Assembly: GCF_014230085.1 (NCBI RefSeq)
Contig: NZ_JACHVB010000013.1
Coordinates: 248,001-312,000 of the forward strand
DNA length: 64,000 bases
From: Ruficoccus amylovorans
Lineage (GTDB): Bacteria; Verrucomicrobiota; Verrucomicrobiia; Opitutales; Cerasicoccaceae
Reading direction: 5' to 3'
Shown: piece by piece, positions 44,583-53,736 of the stretch
Position numbering within the stretch: position 1 is the stretch's first letter
How the letters are laid out: each line of letters begins with the position of its first letter
The notes under the pieces: model-generated
Told to the model about the DNA's origin: nothing
The model's database searches: none
Seen by the model: the letters and a program-made list of their open reading frames with translations, nothing else
Position numbers and translations under genes: made by a program

Positions 44583-44961
44583 ATGTCATTAGCCGAAAAC
44601 GTCAAAAAATAAACTCGAAGCCTACCGCGCCGACGGGAGCCATTGCCACGCCTCCGGGCTTCACCGGCAGAAACGAACATCGCTCGCCATCATCACCCGC
44701 GACGGGCGGCGCTGGAACATGCCGTGGGCGCATCTGTTCTTCTCCTACTTCGATGCCCAGTCGGGCGCGGAGAACATCCATCTCAGCTACCGGACGCACG
44801 AGGTCACGGTCGAGGGGGAGCACTTGCAGGACTTGGCCGCCGAAATCGGGCGTTCCGAAGTCGAATGGATGCAGGCCTGCACGCAGGCATCGGACCAAGC
44901 CCGAGACTCGGACAGCCCCTTCATCACCAAGATCACTGTGTCAGAAAAGGGTAAACTTTAG
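44583..44961 (+). pseudogene. Small element protein, frameshifted in an A6 run
   Basis: ATG 44583 opens MSLAENVK and meets TAA after a run of six A. Skipping one base gives a continuous ~125-aa protein (NKLEAYRADGSHCHASGL, then TSLAIITRDGRRWNMPWAHL, ending VSEKGKL at 44961). The continuation is clearly protein-like and lies between the relaxase and coupling-protein genes. I do not know its function. The lesion is either real, a slippage site, or a homopolymer error in the sequence. Confidence 0.55.
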
Positions 44962-45018
44962 AACTGCTGGCCGCATAGCCTTGTCCCCGCCCGGCAGGCG
45001 GCATAGACGTACTGCGTC

Positions 45019-46556
45019 ATGCCTTATGGGAACCTTATCCTGAGCCTGTTCAGCGGCTCGGTAGCTTACGTGCTGCTCGGGCGCTCTTCGCCCCTGATCC
45101 CTCCGTCCACCGGCTACATTTTCGGAACGCTCTCCGCCTGGCAGTTTTTCCGCGAATGCCTGCGCCTGCATCTCGCGACGAGCGCAAAAGCCAAGACCAA
45201 GCCGGAGAGTAACCCGGTCGTTTTCCGCCTCGGACGCTTCACCTGGCGGCAGTCGGAGGCGTGCCGCCACTGGTTCGTCTCCGGTCAGACCGGCAGCGGG
45301 AAGACCTTCTTCTTTCGGCGCATGATCTGGCAATTGTGCGAGCATGTCCCCAACTGGGGCGGCCTCGTGCTCGATGAGAAGGGCGCGTTCATCGAAGTGT
45401 TGCGCGGTATCTTCAAGCACCATCCGACCAAAGAGGAAAGTGACCTGATCGTCATTGAAGTGCGCTCGGACGACAGCCCCGCCGACTGGCAGCCGCCGGT
45501 CACGTTCAACTTCCTGGAGGTGCCGGGCATCCCCTACTCCAACCACGCCAAGACCATCGTTGATGTCGCCAGTTCGCTGCTCGGCAAGGGCAGCGAAAAC
45601 CCGTATTTCCCGCAGCAGGCCACGATCCAGATCGAATGGGGCCTGCGCTGCCTGAAGGTCATCCGCGAGCCGGTCACGCTGAAGCGCTGCTACGAGTTGC
45701 TGACTAACGACGAGAACCTGAAGACGACCATGGATTTGCTCGAAGAGTTGAAAACGCCGGAGGCGCGAACGGTCTGGTCGCACTTTCAGTCGAGCTACCT
45801 CAGCCTCAATGAAGACACCTTCCGGGGCGTGCAATCGAGCATCGCCGGATACCTGAGCTATTTTACCAGCCCGGAGATCGCGGAGGTCTTTTGTCCGAAA
45901 GGGCCTTCGACCCTCCGCCTGTCCGATCTGGACGCGGGCAAAGTCGTCACCGTCTCCCCGCCCCAGAAATACGCCGTCGAGCGAAAATACATCTACACGC
46001 TCCTGAAGCTGACGTTCTACAAACACGGGATTCAGCGCTTCGACCGGACGCAGAGCGAACGCGACGGACACAACCTGCTGGTCGGGCTCTTCGACGAATT
46101 TCAGAAGGTGGCGACGGCCAGCGGGGCCGGGCTCAGCGATTACAACACCGTGGACACGCTCCGCGAGGCCAAGGTCATGGGTCATGACCGGCACGCAGTC
46201 CACGCAGAGCCTCGTCCCGCCCATGGGCGCGGACAAGGCCAAGGTCTTTATCGCCAACATGGCCAACCGGGTCATTTTCAAGGCCGCCGACGAAGAGAGC
46301 GCCAAGACCGCCGCCGACTGTCTCGGCAAGCACGAGGTCTGGCGCAAATCCCATGGCGTCTCCGGCGGCAAGCGCTCCTTCAACAAGCACAGGGAAGACC
46401 GCTACTACGTCCAGCCGCATGAGTTCCCGCAAGCTGCGGAAATTCGAGTGCGTCCTCCAGCACTGCGAAGGCCCTTGGCAGAAACTAACCCTCCCGCCCA
46501 TCGGCCTCGACGGCCAAGTCTGCGAGTGGTGGTCCAAAGCGAGACGGCAACGCTGA
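45019..46556 (+). pseudogene. TraD/VirD4-like coupling ATPase with two C-terminal frameshifts
   Basis: Frame 1 (45019 to about 46180) encodes two N-terminal hydrophobic stretches, Walker A GQTGSGKTFFF (about 89), LVLDEKGAF, and a C-terminal TVDTLREAKVMG. An extra G near 46180 moves the reading to a second frame (TGTQSTQSLVPPMGADKAKV to about 46420), and an extra C in CCC moves it to a third (RKLRKFECVLQ, GLDGQVCEWWSKARRQR, stop 46556). Coupling proteins bring relaxase-DNA to the secretion channel. No channel genes are present. The gene end overlaps the convergent helicase gene by 72 bp. Confidence 0.75.
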
Positions 46557-48572
46557 ATCAGCAACAGGCTCGGCCAAGAGGCAGGCCCGCGTATGGGCAT
46601 TTTTGTAGATCACGACAAGCTTCTGCGCGGCCCGGGTGATCGCGACGAAGACCTTTTTAGTATTCTTGCGGATCAACTCCTCCCGGTCAGTGTCGTCCAA
46701 GCTCAGGGCTCCTTCCTGCTCGAACAAGCGATCCAGACCAATGACAACAACGATCGGCGACTCAATCCCTGTACAGGCGTTGATCGTGGTGATTCGCATC
46801 TGGGTACGATCCGTCGCATCTGAGGCTGAGACAATGCGCCCCTTAAAGTGAGCCTCCAGATGCGCCCGCTCATGCAGCTCACCGAAGCCGGAGGCGTCGA
46901 TCAGGAGCACATTACCCGGATTGAGTCCGCTCTCAAAGAGCTGCTTGAGCTGCTCGATCAAGACATTCTGGACTGACCGGCTACCGGCTTGAATGAGCTG
47001 CGGCTCCTCCCCGGCTGGCATGGAATCGATGTAGGCCTGATCCGGCAGGTTGACCTCATCTTCCTCGCTGCCCACACGGCTCATGTAAAAGCGTTTGGCC
47101 AGCGCCATGATAGGCCGCGTGTTGCGGTAGGGACGGGTCAGCCGCTGGGAGCGTCCCCGCATGTCGCCGCCCAGAACCTGCACCCAGGATTGACCGCTAC
47201 GCAAGAATCCCTGCGTGGGATCGGCGGCCATAAAGAGACGCCCGCAATCTGGATGCAGCGACTGGCGCACACATTCGAACCAGATGGGGGCAAAGAACTG
47301 CGCCTCATCGATGTAGATCGTGTGGTAGGTATTGCCCGTGATTTCACCCTCACGCAGCTTTTTCAAAAAGAGCCGGGGCACCACGGGCCAGTCCACCCGC
47401 TTGTCCTCATCGAGCATCTTGCGGTAGTTCAGATACAGGCGATAGACGCCGTGCCGCTGCGTAGCTTGAAGCGCCCGCTTACGCCCCGTTCGTTCACTCT
47501 GCAAATACCAGTCAAGGGTGGGATTCTCCAGCGCGTTGTCCGAGATCCATTCAAACTCTTCGAGCAGAAACTCTCGCGTGAACTGCCCTTCCAGTTTGGC
47601 GTCCTTCAATGCCTGATCCAGATAGTCATTCCGCGTGGCCGGGTCGATGGTTTCGAAATGCATCATTGAGCGCAGCCAACTGTAAAAGGTCCGCCATTCA
47701 ATGTTGCCCGACATCCCCAACTCGCGTGCCCGGTTGGCCAGATCCGCCCGCAACGGCTTATTGTGCATCAAAACCAGGACGCGCTGGCTGGTATCAAGGC
47801 TGGCGGAGAGGCGGGCGCGAAAAAGCAGGATGAGGGTTTTCCCACAGCCAGCCGTGCCGGTAACCAAACGCACATGCCCGGAACTAGCCGCCTTGAAAGC
47901 TTCACTGGAAAGCTCCAGGTCACGCTTCATCGCCGCCTCCTGATCATAGTCCAGCAGAAAGTCCATCTGCTGAGGAACCGCTTTATCGGCCAGTCGCTCC
48001 GCCCGCGTCACCCAATGTGCCGGGATCGCCGCCTCCGGCGCAAAGCGACCCACGATCAGATTGAGCACCTGCTGATCCAGTTCCCGGTCATCGGCGGATT
48101 TGAGGTGGTGCAACAGGGCTTCACTCCGACAGGCCTGCTTGCCCAAAAACAAATAGGGAGCCCCCTGCCAGCTTTGCGCCAGCCGCCCCACCGAGTCATC
48201 GGAAGCCTTGGGAAAGAGGACCCAGTGTTGCAGAGGAATGTCCGCCCCGGCCCCGAGTTCTTCAAGCACCAGGCGGGTAAACGCATCCAGACTGTGCGCC
48301 TGCTTCAGGCCAACGGGCGGCTCCCCGCGATCCTCCAGCAAGTCTCCCTGAAAATACCGCTCCACGTCTTCTGTGTCTGCACTGCTGACAGCCAACAAAA
48401 AGGCCGCCCGGTTGCGGTAGATAACAAGGAAGTCCGGGTAATCCGCATTTCCCACCTGAAAACTGATGCGGCAAATCAGCTCGTCATCGTCGATCGCCTT
48501 CAATTGCCGCCATACCTTCACGAGGTGCTCGGGAAGCTTCAGGGGCAGTCGGTCTGGTAACATACGGGCCAT
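46485..48572 (-). CDS. UvrD/Rep-like SF1A helicase with N-terminal extension
   Basis: About 695 aa from ATG 48572 (an in-frame extension to 48617 overlaps the upstream gene). The first ~190 residues (ISFQVGNADYPDFLVIYRNR) resemble a NERD/nuclease-like beta fold, but I cannot see a clear catalytic set. Helicase motifs: Walker A LVTGTAGCGKTLILL (about 238), IYIDEAQFF (about 418), AADPTQGF, RLTRPYRNTRPI and motif VI VFVAITRAAQKLVV. DNA-dependent ATPase/translocase. Starts 2 bp after the stop of the other helicase, so one operon. Its last ~20 codons lie antisense to the coupling-protein gene. Confidence 0.8.
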   Translation of the reverse strand: MARMLPDRLPLKLPEHLVKVWRQLKAIDDDELICRISFQVGNADYPDFLVIYRNRAAFLLAVSSADTEDVERYFQGDLLEDRGEPPVGLKQAHSLDAFTRLVLEELGAGADIPLQHWVLFPKASDDSVGRLAQSWQGAPYLFLGKQACRSEALLHHLKSADDRELDQQVLNLIVGRFAPEAAIPAHWVTRAERLADKAVPQQMDFLLDYDQEAAMKRDLELSSEAFKAASSGHVRLVTGTAGCGKTLILLFRARLSASLDTSQRVLVLMHNKPLRADLANRARELGMSGNIEWRTFYSWLRSMMHFETIDPATRNDYLDQALKDAKLEGQFTREFLLEEFEWISDNALENPTLDWYLQSERTGRKRALQATQRHGVYRLYLNYRKMLDEDKRVDWPVVPRLFLKKLREGEITGNTYHTIYIDEAQFFAPIWFECVRQSLHPDCGRLFMAADPTQGFLRSGQSWVQVLGGDMRGRSQRLTRPYRNTRPIMALAKRFYMSRVGSEEDEVNLPDQAYIDSMPAGEEPQLIQAGSRSVQNVLIEQLKQLFESGLNPGNVLLIDASGFGELHERAHLEAHFKGRIVSASDATDRTQMRITTINACTGIESPIVVVIGLDRLFEQEGALSLDDTDREELIRKNTKKVFVAITRAAQKLVVIYKNAHTRACLLAEPVADSALPSRFGPPLADLAVEADGREG

Positions 48573-48574
48573 GG

Positions 48575-50338
48575 CTAGACTTCGATAAAGTGGCTCGCCT
48601 CCCGCAAGCTTCGCCAATGCTCAATGGCCTCCCGTGCCTCGTCGCTGGCGCCCTCGGTCTTCAGAAAGTTATCAGCCGCCAGCACAATCAGCTTCACCTT
48701 GGCACGGCTGACAATGACATTCAGACGCGAAGGCAGGTAGATAAACTCCTGGATGGCGCTCAAGAACCGGACATCGGCTGCCGCCGTGCTCATGATAATG
48801 ACACTGCGTTCCTGGCCCTGCATACGCTCAACGGTATCAACCACCACCTGTTGTAATTCTGCCGGGTCCCACACGCGGTTCTGCCTCAGACGCTGCCGAA
48901 TGACCCGCCCTTGCCGACGAAACGGCGTAATCACGCCGACATCCCCGATCGGATGGCCCCGCCGGTGCAGTTCCGTCATCAACTGATTGACGAGGTCGGC
49001 CTCCTCCATCGAATAGTGACGGGTGGCCTCTACCTGAGTCGGAACCCATACCAGGCTGTGTTCTTCGCTCAAGGCCTCCCCTAACCAAGGCTGGCCGGGA
49101 TGGCTGCTCAATCGCAGGGCCTTGTCACGGCAACTCTCGTGGGGCTCCAGCTCGCCCGCATAAAACTCCGAACTGACCCAGCGGCAAATTTCTCCATTCA
49201 GACGGTGAGTGACGGTCAACATCTCGCGATCGGCGGCAGAACGCAGCCGCTGGAAAAGTCCGTAGTCCTTCGCCTCGAACGAACTCTTGGACGCCAGCAC
49301 CGGTGGCAACTGCTTTTCATCTCCGATCACAACATAGGTGTCCGCGCTGAGCATAGCCATGACCGCCAAGGGAAGCGTCATCTGACTGGCCTCATCAATA
49401 ATCACGCAGTCAAAATCCGCCCGCTTGAGCCGCTCGCTAAACGCGGCAAAGGGCGTCGCCCCGATGACGTAACCCTCCGTACGGTCATCAAAGCCGCACT
49501 CGGCAAAGTTTTCATAGACGGGTGCCTCCAGCGTCTCGTCATAACCGGCCACACCGACCTTAGCGACCCGTTCGAGCTCCGGATTCATCTCACACACCTT
49601 GTTCAGGGCCTCGTGAATGGCCCGGTGCGTACAAGCCGTGACCAGAATACGCTGGCCCAGAGCCAGCCGCTGCCGGACGATTTGGGCCAGCACACGCGTT
49701 TTCCCTGTTCCAGGGGGGCCCTGAATCAGCGCGCACCAGTTAGTGGCTGCGCCCATCCCCACGGCCTCCTGCTGAGAATCGTTAAAACCAGCCTCGGTGG
49801 CGGCAGAGGCCGCCGCGTCGTACTCGTAAGGATCTAACCCGTCGGACTGCGCATGGCCTTCGATCAGGGGAAGAATCCGGCTCCGCCCACGCTCCGTCGC
49901 CCCCATTTCGTCCAGGGCCCGATTCAATTGCGGGGCTAAATCGATGAAGCCCGCATCCAGCGTAAAAACGCCCTGCCCCTGGGTGATATGCTTGGCGTCG
50001 GACTCGGAGAAAGAGACCTCAATGAATTCACGTCCGCTCTGGGTCGGACCATCGCCCACCCAAAATCCCAGGGCCAACGGCTCAAAGGGATTACCCGTAT
50101 GGAGCATAATCCGATCCCCCTCGCGAAACTCGGACAGGTTCTCCTCACACTCGAAGCGCAGGATATTGCCCTCTCGCCGCTGTCGGCAGCTTATCTTCTC
50201 CAGACACTTGCCTTGCAGCACCCGCTCCCCCACGGTCATCCGCAGCAGCTTTTCATGGCTCGCCTGCTGCGCCCGGGATTCTTCGGCAACCAGCTCTTTA
50301 AGCTCCTGAAAGATGGCTAGATAGTTCTGCGTCGACAT
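48575..50338 (-). CDS. DNA2/UPF1-like SF1B helicase
   Basis: 587 aa. N-terminal OB/stalk region, Walker A LIQGPPGTGKTRVLAQ (about 208), CVIIDEASQMTLPLA (about 314), GDEKQLPPV, LTVTHRLNGEICRWVS, VGVITPFRRQ, DTVERMQGQERSVIIMS and SRLNVIVSRAKVKLIV: a complete AAA_11/AAA_12 helicase. Relatives unwind DNA or RNA 5'-3' and recur in several anti-phage systems. It directly precedes the UvrD-like helicase gene. Function here is inferred from the pairing and mobile location only. Confidence 0.85.
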   Translation of the reverse strand: MSTQNYLAIFQELKELVAEESRAQQASHEKLLRMTVGERVLQGKCLEKISCRQRREGNILRFECEENLSEFREGDRIMLHTGNPFEPLALGFWVGDGPTQSGREFIEVSFSESDAKHITQGQGVFTLDAGFIDLAPQLNRALDEMGATERGRSRILPLIEGHAQSDGLDPYEYDAAASAATEAGFNDSQQEAVGMGAATNWCALIQGPPGTGKTRVLAQIVRQRLALGQRILVTACTHRAIHEALNKVCEMNPELERVAKVGVAGYDETLEAPVYENFAECGFDDRTEGYVIGATPFAAFSERLKRADFDCVIIDEASQMTLPLAVMAMLSADTYVVIGDEKQLPPVLASKSSFEAKDYGLFQRLRSAADREMLTVTHRLNGEICRWVSSEFYAGELEPHESCRDKALRLSSHPGQPWLGEALSEEHSLVWVPTQVEATRHYSMEEADLVNQLMTELHRRGHPIGDVGVITPFRRQGRVIRQRLRQNRVWDPAELQQVVVDTVERMQGQERSVIIMSTAAADVRFLSAIQEFIYLPSRLNVIVSRAKVKLIVLAADNFLKTEGASDEAREAIEHWRSLREASHFIEV

Positions 50339-50475
50339 CGCGTGGGATTATTGCACAAAAAGACTCTCAATCGCCACCATGTCCAGGGCACGAAGCATCG
50401 AACTAGCATAACGATCCATTACGCCAGTAGATTGTTAATTCCCCGCACTTTCAATCGCTTAGTGAGTTCAAGAGC

Positions 50476-51243
50476 CTATTTCTTGCCCTTTCTTTCGGTC
50501 TTCCTGGGGGCACCCGGGCTGGAGTCCAGAGTAATCCCCACCGAACGGCAGAAGTGACGCAGGGTCTTGAGAGTCGGCATGGCAGTAGCCCCGACCTCTG
50601 CCTCAAAGTATCGAACAAATTCCCGCATCGGGTATTTATCCTTGGGATGCTCCGGCACATAGAGCAGCAGGTGAAATTGCCACCACTGCCCCGGGTCATG
50701 ATTCCATTGGCCGTTAGCGTGAAATTCCTCTTTCTGGAGAAAAGTCAGCGTGTCTTTAATCTGCTGAAAGAAATCGGTCCGATTCTCGGCGATAGCCCGC
50801 CCCAGATAGTCGAGAGTCAGTTGCCTCAGACGAGGGTCGTTAGATGCATTCTCCCCAGCCATGGACTTTTTCCAGGCGCGTACCAACAGATAGACCCCCA
50901 AGTCCCGATTGCCTGACTTGTACCGCTCCAAGAAAATCAGCAGCTCTTTACGAGTCAGGCCGCCATAGGACTGGGACAGACGCTCTTCAACCTCAGTGGC
51001 AAAGATGGCACTTCGCTCGTGAGCCAAATACTCCTCTTCCGGTGAGCTCACCGCCCCGCCCCCTACACCGCTCGCTGACGTCCCTCCCGCATTCTCAACG
51101 AATTGCCGGATAAGCAATTGCACCCCCTCTGAGGATCGCCAAAGGGACAGAAATTCCACAAAACCGGCCTCGATTTCGCTGCCCATAGTGCGAGCTAGGA
51201 AATCTTCAAAGGTGATTAACGAACGTTCTTCAGAAACGGACAT
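50476..51243 (-). CDS. Hypothetical protein beside the helicase pair
   Basis: 255 aa, not recognised. Predicted mostly helical, with a Gly/Ser-rich linker near residues 50-65 (GGTSASGVGGGAVSSPEEEY) and a C-terminal basic tail (PRKTERKGKK). The segments FLSLWRSSEGVQLLIRQFV and LTRKELLIFLERYKSGNRDL look amphipathic. No catalytic motif is visible. It is encoded on the same strand, 137 bp upstream of the SF1B helicase, and is a plausible third component or regulator of that operon (inference). Confidence 0.6.
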   Translation of the reverse strand: MSVSEERSLITFEDFLARTMGSEIEAGFVEFLSLWRSSEGVQLLIRQFVENAGGTSASGVGGGAVSSPEEEYLAHERSAIFATEVEERLSQSYGGLTRKELLIFLERYKSGNRDLGVYLLVRAWKKSMAGENASNDPRLRQLTLDYLGRAIAENRTDFFQQIKDTLTFLQKEEFHANGQWNHDPGQWWQFHLLLYVPEHPKDKYPMREFVRYFEAEVGATAMPTLKTLRHFCRSVGITLDSSPGAPRKTERKGKK

Positions 51244-51405
51244 AGGCGAGAAGGCGGACAGGCAGTTTGTATGAAGCCCACTTCAGGGGCAACCCCTGCC
51301 CCAACCGTCCGGCCATCCCCATGGCCTTTAACCCTTTTTTAGCATGCAGGGCCTGGCAGTCCCATGAACATGTCGAAACTGTCCTACTGCCTACGGCCAA
51401 GACGA

Positions 51406-52050
51406 TCACACCTGCCCATTCGTGCTTATGGCCGCCGCTACAATGGGCTTCGCCCACTCTGGGGTCCGAGATAGATCACCTGGACCAAGGATCTTCTGAG
51501 CACCAACATCCAGCAGAAGCATCGGTTGGGGCTGTTGTCCCTCACGGGGGTCCGCTTGCCATGAATTGTCAAACAGCCGTAAGCTGTGTACATAGGGAAG
51601 CAGGCGAATCAGGTTTCGACGGCTGCCATCCCAACGCTCACGAATCTTCTCCTCGGAAATCGGATGCCCGCCTTGCTGGACGCGCTGATGCACCCGCTCA
51701 ATATTCAATTCGACCGATTCCAGCCCCACATACCAGATTTTGACATGCGCCCCCCTCTTTGCAGCCTCAATGAGTAAAGCCGGAATGGTCTGCCCTCCCA
51801 GAGTGGTTTCAAACGCATAAGTTGCCTTGTTCGAAATCGCATTCTCAAGCAGTGCCTTTCCCAAGGCCCATGCGTGGCTATTCGCCATGGACTGAGAAGC
51901 ACTCGGGTTGTCGTCCAGAAATCTGCGGGCGACTTCATCTGGATTGTAATACTCCACTCCTTTGGCACGAAACGTCGCGCCAGCGACACTGCTCTTACCG
52001 GAGCCATTGACTCCCGCAAGAACGTAAATCACCGGCTGCTTGACAGCCAT
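51406..52050 (-). CDS. Zeta-toxin-family kinase
   Basis: 214 aa. Walker A GVNGSGKS (13-20) right at the N-terminus, NPDEVARRFLDD (the Asp/Arg substrate loop) and IRERWDGSRRNLIRL with the conserved arginines, as in zeta toxins that phosphorylate UDP-N-acetylglucosamine or related small AAA kinases. ATG 52050 overlaps the stop of a Phd-like antitoxin gene (TAATG), so the two are coupled. Canonical zeta toxins pair with an epsilon antitoxin, so this partner is atypical. Confidence 0.82.
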   Translation of the reverse strand: MAVKQPVIYVLAGVNGSGKSSVAGATFRAKGVEYYNPDEVARRFLDDNPSASQSMANSHAWALGKALLENAISNKATYAFETTLGGQTIPALLIEAAKRGAHVKIWYVGLESVELNIERVHQRVQQGGHPISEEKIRERWDGSRRNLIRLLPYVHSLRLFDNSWQADPREGQQPQPMLLLDVGAQKILGPGDLSRTPEWAKPIVAAAISTNGQV

Positions 52051-52403
52051 TACCTTGTCGGTTGAGAGCCAATTGCCGCCTTGCCCAGTTCATCAGGCGG
52101 CGCATTGAAAGCATCCTCGTAGGCCTTCTGAGCCTTACCAGACTGCATCTTAGCAAACCGCGCCTCATACTCCTTTCGAAAGACTTCCAGCGGGTCCCTC
52201 GCCGCCAGTTCTTCAATCATCTGATCGTAGAGCTCTACCGGAAGTAGAATCGCCTCGGGCTTACGACTGCGTGTGATCGTGACCGGCCCTGACTGTAAGA
52301 CCTTCTGGTAAACGCTCTTGAATGCATTTTTCAGGTCTGATGCGGGCGCCGCAGGCAGACTCTTTGAGCGATGCAAGGTATGGATGTCATGAATGGCCGG
52401 CAT
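52050..52403 (-). CDS. Phd/YefM-like antitoxin
   Basis: About 117 aa from ATG 52403. The core ASDLKNAFKSVYQKVLQSGP, then VTITRSRKPEAILLPVELYDQMIEEL (two parts of one Phd/YefM fold), binds DNA. The C-terminal part (EVFRKEYEARFAKM and the following Lys/Ala-rich stretch) would wrap the toxin. ATG 52421 is an alternative but lies inside the inverted repeat at 52406-52429. Coupled to the zeta-type toxin gene. Confidence 0.8.
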   Translation of the reverse strand: MPAIHDIHTLHRSKSLPAAPASDLKNAFKSVYQKVLQSGPVTITRSRKPEAILLPVELYDQMIEELAARDPLEVFRKEYEARFAKMQSGKAQKAYEDAFNAPPDELGKAAIGSQPTR

Positions 52404-52405
52404 AA

Positions 52406-52429
52406 TGGCAATATTTGTCATTATTGCCA
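52406..52429. promoter_or_regulatory. Inverted repeat at the antitoxin start (auto-operator)
   Basis: TGGCAATA and TATTGCCA, perfect 8-bp arms with an 8-bp spacer, directly before or over the antitoxin start. Position and symmetry fit autorepression by the Phd-like protein. Confidence 0.55.
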
Positions 52430-52864
52430 ATTTGTCAAGATAGATCAGGATTCAAACAGTGGCAATAGAGTCTACCGGGGAATTTGCTCGGCATTCCAGC
52501 TGACGCTTCAGGGAAAGGGTCGTTCTATTCTATCAACATTTACTATAAGGCATTCAATATTCGCCACGATCAACATCTCGTTCCGATGGTATAACGACAA
52601 GGGCCAGCTAAGACCTCCTCCCGCTTTTGGCCTCAACGAAATCACGGTGTACGCGTCCTCATTCTCGTCGCGATAACCGGATAAATAGTTCTCGCTTGAG
52701 CCACTATGCCACGTAAGTAAACAGGTCCAAAAGCTCCTCAGAAACATACCCAACGGGTTGGTGGTCGGGCTACGGCCACAGGTGTCAGATACGAGGTTAA
52801 CGTGGCCACAACATACCCGGGGCAGGAAATACGCCAAGAAGAAGAACGGAGAGCCCGTAAGAGC
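52430..52864. other. Interval without a recognisable gene
   Basis: Short open frames on both strands (one of 109 codons on minus) look neither conserved nor protein-like. Apart from the TA promoter at its left end, I see no structure here. Confidence 0.4.
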
Positions 52865-53542
52865 TCAATTTCGAAACCTCATCCACTGGCGAGTTGCGTT
52901 CAGCGCGACGCCTTCTTTCGCAAAAATTTCAACTTCTTCCTGCAGTTCATTTTCTTGTTCGGACTTTGTTTGTCCGGCTGGAGTGGATAACCATTCGTCC
53001 GGTGATATCCTGGAGCCAGTATCTGCCGAGAACAATGGCCATGTCGCTTGTGAGAGGCTTGCCGAGAGGGTTATGTCCGAATCGACCGGGGTGTTCGAAA
53101 CGACGGTATACCGCTCTTCTAAATGCAGGGGGATGGCCCCAACATTGACGGCTAGTCCCTCTCCACAATTGATAACGACTGCGCACCAGGAACGCCCGAA
53201 GTACAAGCAGAAATATCCTTCCGGTTTTGCCGCAGACAACTGGCCTCGCTCAAGAAGCGTAAACATGGCCAGTCTCGCTGCCATCCCGTAAGTGATCGGG
53301 AATTGATCTGCACTGGGTTGCCCAAAATTAAGTAGCCCCAAGTTCCTCCAACGCTCCAGAGATCGATCAAATGAAAGGCGATAGTTTGTCGATCTAGCGC
53401 ATACTTGCTTGGTTTTTCCGCTGGCAAACTCGGCAGACCAGACTATCCATCTTAATTCAGAGAGCAGGAGGGGGCCATCGACAAGAGCATCCCAACAGGC
53501 TGCCCGTCGAAATGTATTGCGAGGTTTTGGGGAAGCAGTCAC
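52865..53542 (-). CDS. Hypothetical protein at the island edge
   Basis: 225 aa, family unknown. Contains RSLERWRNLGLLNFGQPSAD, which suggests a winged-helix-like N-terminal part, and an acidic C-terminal coiled stretch (KSEQENELQEEVEIFAKEG). No catalytic or membrane motif was seen. Same strand as the TA and helicase genes but separated from them by over 400 bp. The AT-richer composition fits the island rather than the flanking glycan loci. Confidence 0.5.
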   Translation of the reverse strand: MTASPKPRNTFRRAACWDALVDGPLLLSELRWIVWSAEFASGKTKQVCARSTNYRLSFDRSLERWRNLGLLNFGQPSADQFPITYGMAARLAMFTLLERGQLSAAKPEGYFCLYFGRSWCAVVINCGEGLAVNVGAIPLHLEERYTVVSNTPVDSDITLSASLSQATWPLFSADTGSRISPDEWLSTPAGQTKSEQENELQEEVEIFAKEGVALNATRQWMRFRN

Positions 53543-53736
53543 GATCTTAGCTGGTGATTTCTATATGTTCGATACCTGTTACAATAAGAACGTCATGCCC
53601 CTTAAGCGTTGCTTGAAAACGAGGCCTCTAGATTATTTCGGGTCCTGAGACTGCTTGAGCATGGGCGAAAAGGAGAGCGACGTCATGCTTTGTTTTTCTG
53701 CTTAATGTATAGTAACAAAGCAAAAATTCGTAGGCA

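Noticed and set aside
44941-46386. 481-codon frame antisense to the coupling protein
   Set aside because: Coupling ATPase motifs are on the plus strand; this is a codon-bias shadow.
52508-52837. 109-codon minus-strand frame between the antitoxin and the 225-aa protein
   Set aside because: No start context or family features, and composition unlike neighbouring genes.
41659-53736. Prophage
   Set aside because: No capsid, terminase, tail or lysis genes; relaxase and coupling protein indicate a conjugative-type element.
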